Below are positions 33,406 to 39,317 of a DNA stretch of 39,317 bases, piece after piece. Under the pieces are notes generated by a model. That model did not search any database and was not told where the DNA came from. It worked only from the letters and a program-made list of their open reading frames with translations. Origin of the DNA: an uncultured Clostridia bacterium (GTDB lineage Bacteria > Bacillota > Clostridia > Christensenellales > CAG-1252); the NCBI GenBank assembly GCA_946648015.1, contig CAMPCZ010000004.1, positions 1 to 39,317 of the forward strand, read 5' to 3'. The position numbers and the translations under genes are program-made. The first letter of the stretch is position 1. Each line of letters begins with the position of its first letter.

Positions 33406-35667
33406 ATGAAACCGCACAAAAACACACGTCTAATACTGCAATATATAGCGTTTTTTATATTGTTTATCCTATCCGCTATGGCCTCAAACGGCGTCATTCG
33501 CCCCTTTGGCATAGGGCTATTCGTAGGTCTCGTCTATTGCCGCAAAAACATATGGCTTTTGGCGCCTATGCTATTGGCCGCCGCGCTCATAGGTGAGTTC
33601 AGTTGGCAATCCATACTGCTTGCGGGCACCGCCATCGCGATCATCACCGTGGCGTATTACGTACACTATTTGCTCAAAAAACGAATGCAAGCGTGGCACT
33701 TGTTGATCTACTCGTTCATAAGTCAACTGCCCGTGCTGTTCATCTACGGTCTTTCGCCCGAGCGCCTCGTATCCGGCGCCGTGTGCTTGGTATTGGGCAC
33801 CACCTACGCCCTCGCCTCGTGCGTGGTATGTCATATGGTTTTAGTCAAAGGCATACGTTACCGCGCCACCGCCAAAGAAGAACTGTCGGTGGGAATGCTG
33901 ATAGCGGCGCTCACCATGGGCTTGATGCGCCTTTTGGTTTGGGACGTGCGCTTCGGCTATTTGGCGTTGGGTTTCGGCTACCTGCTGGCACCGCGTATGC
34001 TGGGCGAAAAAGGGGTTTTTGCGGTGGTATCGTCGGGACTGGGCGCATGGGCGGCCACAGGCGACTTGGCTTTTTTGGCATTGGCGGCGGTGTGGGGCAT
34101 AGCGGCCTACACGTTGCGCCTCAAACACCCTATATTTGCCCTGTTGGTGCTGGTCTCCACCGATTTGGCGTGCGGATTGGCACTGCATTTATACGACAAC
34201 TATTTCTACGTAAACACACTGCTATTTGCCTTGGGTGGGCTTGCATTGGCCTTAGTTCCCCCCAAAGTGCGCCATACATGGGAAAAGTGCTTAGAAGCGG
34301 ACAACGACTTGGGCGTGCGCTATTTGGTCAACCGCAACCGATTGGACTTGTACACCAAACTCAACGGAGTCAGCAGCGTATTGACGGATATGCGTTTGGT
34401 ATTGGAAGGCGGCATAGCAAGCCTGCCGCCCCTTGCCAACAACAAGAACAAATTGGCAAAGGAATTGTCGCGCACGCTGTGCGTAGAATGTGAAAACAGA
34501 CCGCATTGCGAACGCGTTTTGTCGGCGTCTACCGCGGTTGCCATGTACGACCTGATCAGCCGCGGCATCGAATTGGGGCGCCTCAACCAACTGGAAATGC
34601 CCGCCTTCTTCGACGACAACTGCCCCTATGCGCGTCGCGTCGTAGAGCGCTGCGCCGCTCTTTTGGACGATTACGTCGCACGCAAAGAGGTATGCGACCG
34701 CGTAGACGACAACAAACGCATTATGTGCGAGCAATTGTCGGGGCTTGGCGGATTGATGACGGATCTGGCTACCGAAGTCAAGCAAGTGGTATCCTACGAC
34801 ACCACCACCGAAAAGCGCATCATAGAGGACTTGTCCAACCACAACGTCATAGCCAAGGAGTGCATCGTCTACCGCGACAAAGGGCTGGCTACCGCCATCG
34901 TGGTGGTGCGCGCCGCCGACGTAGACAAGCCCGACCTCGACATTACGCTTGCCAAGCACTTGGGCAAGATGGTACTCAAAAGCGTAACCAATCACACGGC
35001 AGGCTGGGTGAGCCGATGCTACGTAACGGCACCGCCTTTGGGGTTGGCCGCCGGACAGGCCGCCAGCACCAAAAAAGGCAGCGAACACACGGGCGACACG
35101 TTCTCGGTGCTGCCACTCTCCACCGACAAAACATTGCTGGCCGTGTGCGACGGTATGGGCAGCGGGATCGAAGCCTCGGGTGGCGCCAACGCGGCCATGG
35201 CGCTGGTAGAGAGTTTTTATACGGCGGGCATAGACGACGAATCTATTTTGGGGCTTATCAACAAGCTGTTGGTAGTGCGCAACGAAGACTGCTTTCAGGC
35301 TTTGGATATGTGCGTGGTGGATTTAAGGCACAAATACGCCGATTTTATCAAACTCGGCGCGCCCGAAAGCGTAATTCGCCGAGCCGACCGCATAGAAGTG
35401 GTAGAAGGCGGCGCGCTGCCTTTGGGCATTCTCGAAAACGTTACGCCAAAGGTGAGCCGCGTGCCCCTCGTGGCAGGAGATATGATCGTGATGTGTTCGG
35501 ACGGCATATCCGAGACCATTGGCGTGGACGGCGTGGTGCGCATGACCGAGCAAAACCCCACCACCAACCCCAAAACGCTGGCGCGGCTGGTATTGGAAGA
35601 CGCGCTATTCGTCAGCGAAGACGACGACAAGACGGTGCTTTGCGCGCGCATATTCGACAACGTATAG
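33406..35667 (+). CDS. spoIIE: Stage II sporulation protein E, PP2C-type phosphatase
   Basis: A 753-aa membrane phosphatase that, in Bacillus, dephosphorylates the anti-anti-sigma factor SpoIIAA to activate sigma-F in the forespore. Residues 1-300 hold about ten TM helices. A central cytoplasmic region (about 300-540) has CVECENRPHCE and other Cys residues, as in SpoIIE. The C-terminal PP2C domain has LLAVCDGMGSGIEA, MIVMCSDGISE and SEDDDKTVLCARI, giving the metal-binding Asp residues. The ORF track starts at a TTG ten codons earlier; the ATG at 33406 is chosen. It lacks a visible SD, and a TATAAT box ends six bases before it. Confidence 0.93.
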   Translation: MKPHKNTRLILQYIAFFILFILSAMASNGVIRPFGIGLFVGLVYCRKNIWLLAPMLLAAALIGEFSWQSILLAGTAIAIITVAYYVHYLLKKRMQAWHLLIYSFISQLPVLFIYGLSPERLVSGAVCLVLGTTYALASCVVCHMVLVKGIRYRATAKEELSVGMLIAALTMGLMRLLVWDVRFGYLALGFGYLLAPRMLGEKGVFAVVSSGLGAWAATGDLAFLALAAVWGIAAYTLRLKHPIFALLVLVSTDLACGLALHLYDNYFYVNTLLFALGGLALALVPPKVRHTWEKCLEADNDLGVRYLVNRNRLDLYTKLNGVSSVLTDMRLVLEGGIASLPPLANNKNKLAKELSRTLCVECENRPHCERVLSASTAVAMYDLISRGIELGRLNQLEMPAFFDDNCPYARRVVERCAALLDDYVARKEVCDRVDDNKRIMCEQLSGLGGLMTDLATEVKQVVSYDTTTEKRIIEDLSNHNVIAKECIVYRDKGLATAIVVVRAADVDKPDLDITLAKHLGKMVLKSVTNHTAGWVSRCYVTAPPLGLAAGQAASTKKGSEHTGDTFSVLPLSTDKTLLAVCDGMGSGIEASGGANAAMALVESFYTAGIDDESILGLINKLLVVRNEDCFQALDMCVVDLRHKYADFIKLGAPESVIRRADRIEVVEGGALPLGILENVTPKVSRVPLVAGDMIVMCSDGISETIGVDGVVRMTEQNPTTNPKTLARLVLEDALFVSEDDDKTVLCARIFDNV

Positions 35668-35673
35668 ATAGCA

Positions 35674-35707
35674 AAAAGGCTTGCGGAAAAATCAACACAA
35701 GCCTTTT
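35674..35707 (+). terminator. Intrinsic terminator of spoIIE
   Basis: AAAAGGCTTG/CAAGCCTTTT 10-bp stem with a 14-base loop, just after the stop codon. The 120-base region to the peptidase gene is AT-rich and has a small TTGTAA/TTACAA inverted repeat; no gene is seen. Confidence 0.8.
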
Positions 35708-35828
35708 CACTAATTATATGATAAGGGGGAAATTATAATTCTCTTTTGGTTGTAACCGTTGCCGATTACAATGATATCTTAGCACTATTTCCGTGCAAAG
35801 TCAATCTTTTTTACAACTGTATCGCGTT

Positions 35829-36533
35829 TTATTGCACAATAATCTCTTTTTTGCAAAATAGAGGCTGCGTTGCGTCCAATTCGTAGGCTTTGCCGCCCGT
35901 CGAAACCACTCGCTTTATTTGCCCGTCGCCGAAGTGCAGAGCCACGTTATCCTCCAATGCATAAGCGTGCATCCCCTCTCGCCGCACCACTTGGTCAAAC
36001 TCGGGTCGCAGGTTGTAGTGGGGCGTCATAGCGCCATGCAACAACCCCCACCCGTCCATCAGACAATAGTCGTTGCCCAGGCCTTCTATCATTTGGGTAT
36101 CGGTATACATACGGTCAAACCAGCAAATAGCGCCGGCCGACAATCCCGCTATCGGCACGCCGCGCCTATAGGCCGACACGATGCGCCGCCCCAGCCCCGT
36201 GCGCCGCCACTCGGCCAGCATAAAGCCCGTATCTCCGCCGCCGATGTAGATCAGGTCGCTTTGCTCTATTTTGGCTTGCATTTCGTCCTCGCTCATCTCG
36301 CCGCCGCGCACGGTCAGCACGAGGTCGGCCTTTATGTCAAATACCGAGGTATACGTCTTGCGAAAGGTATTGAAATATGGCTTGCTGTCGTGGCTCGCGG
36401 TAGGTACAAACAATGCCGTTGGGCGCTTGCCCTCGGCATGGCGGAAGGCCAGCGTTGCACAGTAGGCGTCAATGCCCAGGGTCGATTTGGCTCTGAGGTC
36501 GCCGCCCCCTATACAAATCAAAGTTTTTTCCAT
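35829..36533 (-). CDS. Peptidase S51 family protein (dipeptidase E / cyanophycinase-like)
   Basis: A 234-aa cytoplasmic serine peptidase with a class I glutamine amidotransferase-like fold. IYIGGGDTGFMLAEW is the first hallmark and AGLSAGAICWF holds the nucleophile S132 in the G-x-S-A-G-A elbow. HGAMTPHYN provides candidate His residues. PepE-type enzymes cleave Asp-X dipeptides; cyanophycinase relatives cleave beta-Asp-Arg. Which applies here cannot be told. AGAGGTGAT lies before the ATG. Divergent from the M1-like lipoprotein gene, with 79 bases between the start codons. Confidence 0.9.
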   Translation of the reverse strand: MEKTLICIGGGDLRAKSTLGIDAYCATLAFRHAEGKRPTALFVPTASHDSKPYFNTFRKTYTSVFDIKADLVLTVRGGEMSEDEMQAKIEQSDLIYIGGGDTGFMLAEWRRTGLGRRIVSAYRRGVPIAGLSAGAICWFDRMYTDTQMIEGLGNDYCLMDGWGLLHGAMTPHYNLRPEFDQVVRREGMHAYALEDNVALHFGDGQIKRVVSTGGKAYELDATQPLFCKKEIIVQ

Positions 36534-36550
36534 AATATCACCTCTACCCT

Positions 36551-36579
36551 ATCTTACCTATTTTGGCGCCAATCGTCAA
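36551..36579 (-). promoter_or_regulatory. Promoter of the S51 peptidase gene
   Basis: TTGACG, 17-base spacer, TAAGAT on the minus strand, giving a leader of about 12 bases that carries the SD. Confidence 0.7.
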
Positions 36580-36601
36580 CATATCGTGCGCTTTTTGCTC
36601 A

Positions 36602-36607
36602 TAAGAT
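36602..36607 (+). promoter_or_regulatory. -10-like box directly upstream of the M1-like lipoprotein gene
   Basis: TAAGAT ends five bases before the ATG at 36613, with no visible SD. No good -35 is present. Confidence 0.35.
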
Positions 36608-36612
36608 AGCGT

Positions 36613-37899
36613 ATGAAACGCCTATTTTTAGCCATGCTTTGCCTTGTCATATTGTTGTCCACCCTGCTTTGCGGCTGTCGGCACGCGGCGCCTTCCGCGC
36701 CACGACAACAAGAGTTGGAGCCCATCGCCTATTCGGCGCAAATCGTTCTCGACGCCGCCACCAAGCGAATGGAGGGGACACTCCAATTCACATTCGTCTC
36801 GCCCGAAAACGGTCTTAAGGAGTTATGCGTTTGGGCGCCTCACGGCTTAGACGGGGCGCAATGCAACGAGCAAAGCCTATCCCTCGAGCGGCAAGAGAAC
36901 TACACGCTGCTTGCCCTACCCACTGTCGCCGAGGCGGGCAGCGAATGGGATATACGCCTACGCTTTTCTATGGATTGCGCCTATGGAGCGGGCTTCGTCG
37001 CCCGCGATTTTATTCCCCTTGTGTGCGCCTTTGACCAAGGATTTCTGCGCCCCCAAGCACCCGACTACGCGCCCTATTTTCGACCATGGGCGGGGCAGGT
37101 CGACATGACGATCGTCGCACCAAAGACCCAGGTGGTGCTGTGCTCCGGGCAACTGGTCGAGCGCACCTATCCCGACGGCATACAGAGCGTACGCTACGCC
37201 TTGGACGTGGCGCGCCCCAACCAAATGATAGCCGACCCCTACCTCGCACGGCGCGAAGCCACCGTGGGGCATACCCATTGGGAATACTACGCCACTTCGT
37301 TGCATGACCCCGTGTGGCAAACTCTGCTATCGCTCGCCGACGCCGCCACTACGCTGTGGGGTGAGCCTGCACACGACCACGTGGCCATCGTGCAAGGGTC
37401 ATATGCCGCCACACCCGCCTTGGTCGGAATGGCGGCCACCGATATGCGCACCATAGCCGAAGCGGTAGCGGCCATGTGGGCGGGAGCGCCCGCCGCCGAT
37501 GCTTGGATCACGCCCTCTATCGAGCGATTTGCGCTGTATCGCCTGTATGTGGATATAGACGAAAAGGCCGCCTATAAACTGCGTGACGAAGCGCGGCAAA
37601 CCCTTTTGGAATACCAACTGTTATTTGGCCAAACGGGGGACGCCGCACGTATGGACAAACCGCTCGCAAGCTATGACGAGAACGCCTATCGAGCGCTGCT
37701 CGAGAACAAAGGACTGCTGCTATGGAGCACGTTGCGCGAAATAGCGGGCGAAGCGATAGACCGCGCCATACTCGCCTTGCGCCGATCGCCGACGGCACCC
37801 GATACGGCTGCGGTGATGGCCGCGGTGAGCAAGACCACCCATCACGATTATAGCGACTATTTTGCCGCCTGGCTCGGGGGCAACGTGTTATTGGTATAA
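36613..37899 (+). CDS. M1 aminopeptidase-like lipoprotein with lost zinc and catalytic residues (probable pseudoenzyme)
   Basis: A 428-aa lipoprotein; the signal peptide ends LLCGC, with Cys22 as lipid site. Residues 38-125 match the M1 N-terminal beta-domain (YSAQIVLDAATKRMEGTLQFTF). Residues 130-180 fit the following strand region of bacterial M1 proteins (DFIPLVCAFDQGF... then a DMTIVAP strand). The zinc helix, normally IAHELAHQWWG, reads I281-A-E-A-V-A-A-M-W-A-G291, so His, Glu and His of HExxH are replaced by E, A and A. The next ligand segment, normally WLxEGxA, reads WITPSIERFALY. The C-terminal part, NAYRALLENKGLLLWSTLREIAGEAIDRAIL and DYSDYFAAWLGG, keeps the M1 pattern. So the fold is kept and the chemistry lost. 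Domain call by eye, not by search. Confidence 0.7.
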   Translation: MKRLFLAMLCLVILLSTLLCGCRHAAPSAPRQQELEPIAYSAQIVLDAATKRMEGTLQFTFVSPENGLKELCVWAPHGLDGAQCNEQSLSLERQENYTLLALPTVAEAGSEWDIRLRFSMDCAYGAGFVARDFIPLVCAFDQGFLRPQAPDYAPYFRPWAGQVDMTIVAPKTQVVLCSGQLVERTYPDGIQSVRYALDVARPNQMIADPYLARREATVGHTHWEYYATSLHDPVWQTLLSLADAATTLWGEPAHDHVAIVQGSYAATPALVGMAATDMRTIAEAVAAMWAGAPAADAWITPSIERFALYRLYVDIDEKAAYKLRDEARQTLLEYQLLFGQTGDAARMDKPLASYDENAYRALLENKGLLLWSTLREIAGEAIDRAILALRRSPTAPDTAAVMAAVSKTTHHDYSDYFAAWLGGNVLLV

Positions 37900-37903
37900 A
37901 AAA

Positions 37904-37943
37904 GCGCCCCGCCGCATAGGGTACAAACCATTGCACGGGGCGC
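37904..37943. terminator. Candidate terminator between convergent genes
   Basis: GCGCCCCG/CGGGGCGC 8-bp stem with a 24-base loop that itself has a GGT/ACC pair. It is followed by GGTTTTC on the plus strand and preceded by AAAAAA, which serves the minus strand. Confidence 0.65.
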
Positions 37944-37959
37944 GGTTTTCTATGGACGA

Positions 37960-38718
37960 TCATAGGTACAATATGGCCAAGGCAATGAGGAATTGCGCCG
38001 CATAGTAGGTGATGTGATTGGACGCTATCATCAACTTGCTCTCGGGGTGCAAAGCACCCGTCCTTTGATAGTCGGCAGGTTTGCTGAAATAAGTAATGGA
38101 CAAGATGAGGTCGGATACGATAAAGAGTACCGCGCCCGCCAACAGCAAAGTATTGGCGGTGCAAGCGCAAACCGCCACCAACTGCCATATCGAATAGACC
38201 ACAAACCAGGCCAAAAGCAAAGCATAGCACACGCTGGGCAGCAAAAACTTGCCGAAGCGCATCTTCATCACGCCTATACTTACGGCAAATATGGCCGCTA
38301 CCAGCCCTATGGCCACCAGGGCCGACCACAACAAATTGAGTTGCGTGCCGCCAAAGCGCAATGCGCTAGCCGCAATATACAGCACGTGGCCTATGCCAAA
38401 CGCCGACATTCCTACGTATGTCATGGCGTCGGCGTCCTTTTGCGCGCCGTCGTAGCCCAGTCCTTTGAGAAAAATTTTGCAGTCCAGCGTGATGTCGCCC
38501 ACCAAGCCGCACACCAAACCGCCTATCATCAATAGAGCCGAGGTCAAGTGCGCTTGGGGGTCGGCGTTGCACAATAGGGCTGCCACGGCGACGGCCACAA
38601 ACAGCAACGACGTCAAACTTTTCAGACCAATGGCCAATGCCGACGAATACTTGTCGCGCACCACGCAAAATGCCGCGAGGGTCACTACACCCAATGCCAA
38701 AAAAATATACGGATACAT
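37960..38718 (-). CDS. YhhN family integral membrane protein (lysoplasmalogenase-like)
   Basis: A 252-aa membrane protein with about eight TM helices. The ORF track starts 15 codons early; AAGGAG seven bases before the ATG at 38718 gives MYPYIFLALGVVTLAAF. GLVGDITLDCKIFLKGL, FGIGHVLYIAA and GAVLFIVSDLILSITYFSK are the YhhN/TMEM86 signature regions with conserved Asp, His and Asp. Animal TMEM86 and Legionella relatives hydrolyse lysoplasmalogen; many clostridia make plasmalogens, so a lipid-turnover role is plausible but not shown. It is 45 bases after the ABM gene and may be co-transcribed. Confidence 0.82.
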   Translation of the reverse strand: MYPYIFLALGVVTLAAFCVVRDKYSSALAIGLKSLTSLLFVAVAVAALLCNADPQAHLTSALLMIGGLVCGLVGDITLDCKIFLKGLGYDGAQKDADAMTYVGMSAFGIGHVLYIAASALRFGGTQLNLLWSALVAIGLVAAIFAVSIGVMKMRFGKFLLPSVCYALLLAWFVVYSIWQLVAVCACTANTLLLAGAVLFIVSDLILSITYFSKPADYQRTGALHPESKLMIASNHITYYAAQFLIALAILYL

Positions 38719-38763
38719 AATTCTCCTTTTATACGTTATACAAGCGAAACGTTCGTCGGGCAA

Positions 38764-39087
38764 CTATTTGCGTATAAAGGACTCGTCGCCGCCGTCCTCT
38801 ATGGAAACGAAGCGTTCCACCGTCATATGCAAATCGTACTTTTCGCGCAAGGCGGCTATCTCGGCCATCATAGGCGACCGATGGTGCTCGTCCAGCGCCG
38901 CCTCGTCTCGCCAACTGTCCACCAGCAGCACGACACCCGCATCCTCGGCGGGATAGTAGTAGGCATACCGCAGATTGCCGGGCTCACGGCGAATGGACTC
39001 CACCACGCCCTTGGCAGTCATCTCGTCCGCGAAAGCGCGGGCAGCGCCCTCTTTTCCTCGATAAAAAACGTGTAATGTAATGCTCAT
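38764..39087 (-). CDS. ABM-domain (YgiN-like) small protein, putative quinol monooxygenase family
   Basis: A 107-aa cytoplasmic protein with one ferredoxin-like ABM domain: ITLHVFYRGKEGAARAFADEM, IRREPGNLRYAYYYPAEDAGVVLLVDSWRDEAALDEHHRSPMMAEI. The Glu/Pro-Gly-x-x-x-Y and the W-x-x-x-A-x-x-x-H parts are family hallmarks. Members act on quinones or aromatic compounds without cofactors or have unknown roles. AAGGAGAG lies before the ATG. The hairpin-rich leader upstream (39088-39317) is unusually long if transcription starts near 39302. Confidence 0.85.
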   Translation of the reverse strand: MSITLHVFYRGKEGAARAFADEMTAKGVVESIRREPGNLRYAYYYPAEDAGVVLLVDSWRDEAALDEHHRSPMMAEIAALREKYDLHMTVERFVSIEDGGDESFIRK

Positions 39088-39199
39088 AGGCTCTCCTTCT
39101 CAAAAGGTTTGTTTTGTCCCGACAAAATGCTTTCGTCCGCAATGCGGCCTCGGATACCAAGCGCCTTTTCTCTACACTATTTTGCAACCATACGAACGC

Positions 39200-39304
39200 C
39201 GGCCTCTCGGCCGTACCTACTTGGCAGTAGGCCTCGCTTCGCTCCTGCGTTCTGTCGCAAGACGGCGCAAGCGTAATGCAAATACTTCGTGCTTGCACGC
39301 TTGC
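39200..39304 (-). repeat. Hairpin-rich non-coding element at right edge (possible dispersed repeat or structured leader)
   Basis: Three stems are visible: CGGCC-TCTC-GGCCG (39200-39213), CCTACT-TGGC-AGTAGG (39216-39231), and GCAAGCGT/ACGCTTGC (39267-39274 with 39297-39304) with an inner GCAA/TTGC. The rest of 39088-39317 has no gene. Composition differs from the neighbours, and the stem arrangement resembles mobile palindromic intergenic units. Only one copy lies in this window. Confidence 0.45.
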
Positions 39305-39308
39305 TTCT

Positions 39309-39314
39309 ATTATA
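39309..39314 (-). promoter_or_regulatory. -10 box (TATAAT) upstream of hairpin element
   Basis: A perfect TATAAT on the minus strand at the window edge; the -35 would lie outside. If active, the mRNA of the ABM gene would start with the GCAAGCGT hairpin. Confidence 0.4.
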
Positions 39315-39317
39315 CAA

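Noticed and set aside
38984-39298. A 104-codon minus-strand ORF through the hairpin element
   Set aside because: It overlaps the ABM gene in another frame, runs through stable hairpins and has no SD; it is not a plausible gene.

Overview
The window is a compact chromosomal segment of a low-to-mid GC Firmicute. A spore-forming or formerly spore-forming Clostridia fits best, possibly one of the uncultured gut lineages related to Christensenellales; this placement is an inference. The support is a SpoIIE phosphatase, a complete V/A-type ATPase operon, strong SD sequences, TTGACA/TATAAT promoters, lipoprotein signal peptides and a GH2-centred carbohydrate operon. I found no rRNA, tRNA, IS element, prophage or CRISPR array. 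No stretch over 300 bases lacks a gene. Most genes lie on the minus strand.

Left part (1-8.9 kb): a class I aminotransferase cut by the left edge; a short-chain dehydrogenase fused to a C-terminal Cys/His metal-site domain, followed one base later by an EFR1-type flavodoxin-ferredoxin protein; an MFS/GPH-type transporter with a large extracytoplasmic insert; a three-gene ABC importer of the nitrate/sulfonate/thiamine-precursor (NMT1/Ssu/Tau) type; and a sugar-phosphate isomerase/epimerase-like TIM barrel.

Polyamine island (8.9-14.6 kb): XRE-cupin regulator, potA, potB, potC and potD run as one minus-strand operon from a near-perfect promoter flanked by palindromes. A small helical protein of unknown function is transcribed divergently. 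PotA is oversized because it carries a second TOBE-like unit.

Ion-transport island (14.6-25.3 kb): nine V-type ATPase genes (order H-I-K-E-C-F-A-B-D) and, just upstream with its own promoter, a ktrB-ktrA potassium uptake pair. The K subunit keeps all five residues known to bind Na+ in the Enterococcus hirae ring, so the enzyme is probably Na+-coupled. Coupling to Ktr recalls the E. hirae ntp operon, which ends in the KtrB-like gene ntpJ.

Carbohydrate/envelope region (25.3-33.3 kb): a tightly coupled minus-strand operon encodes a six-hairpin glycosidase-like protein, a GH2 glycosidase, a single-pass membrane protein of unknown function and a BaiN/HI0933-type flavoprotein. Divergent to it is a lipoprotein with a BIG2-like domain, a Gly-Asp-Thr repeat stalk and a beta-helix.

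Right part (33.4-39.3 kb): spoIIE, an S51 peptidase, a lipoprotein that looks like an M1 aminopeptidase with all catalytic residues lost, a YhhN-family membrane protein, an ABM-domain protein, and a hairpin-rich non-coding element at the right edge.

No single locus is a clear new defence or mobile system. The items most worth follow-up are the M1 pseudopeptidase lipoprotein, the SDR-metal-site/EFR1 pair, the MFS insert, the double-TOBE PotA, and three genes (ktrB, spoIIE, the M1-like gene) whose -10 boxes sit so close to the ATG that leaderless mRNAs are possible.
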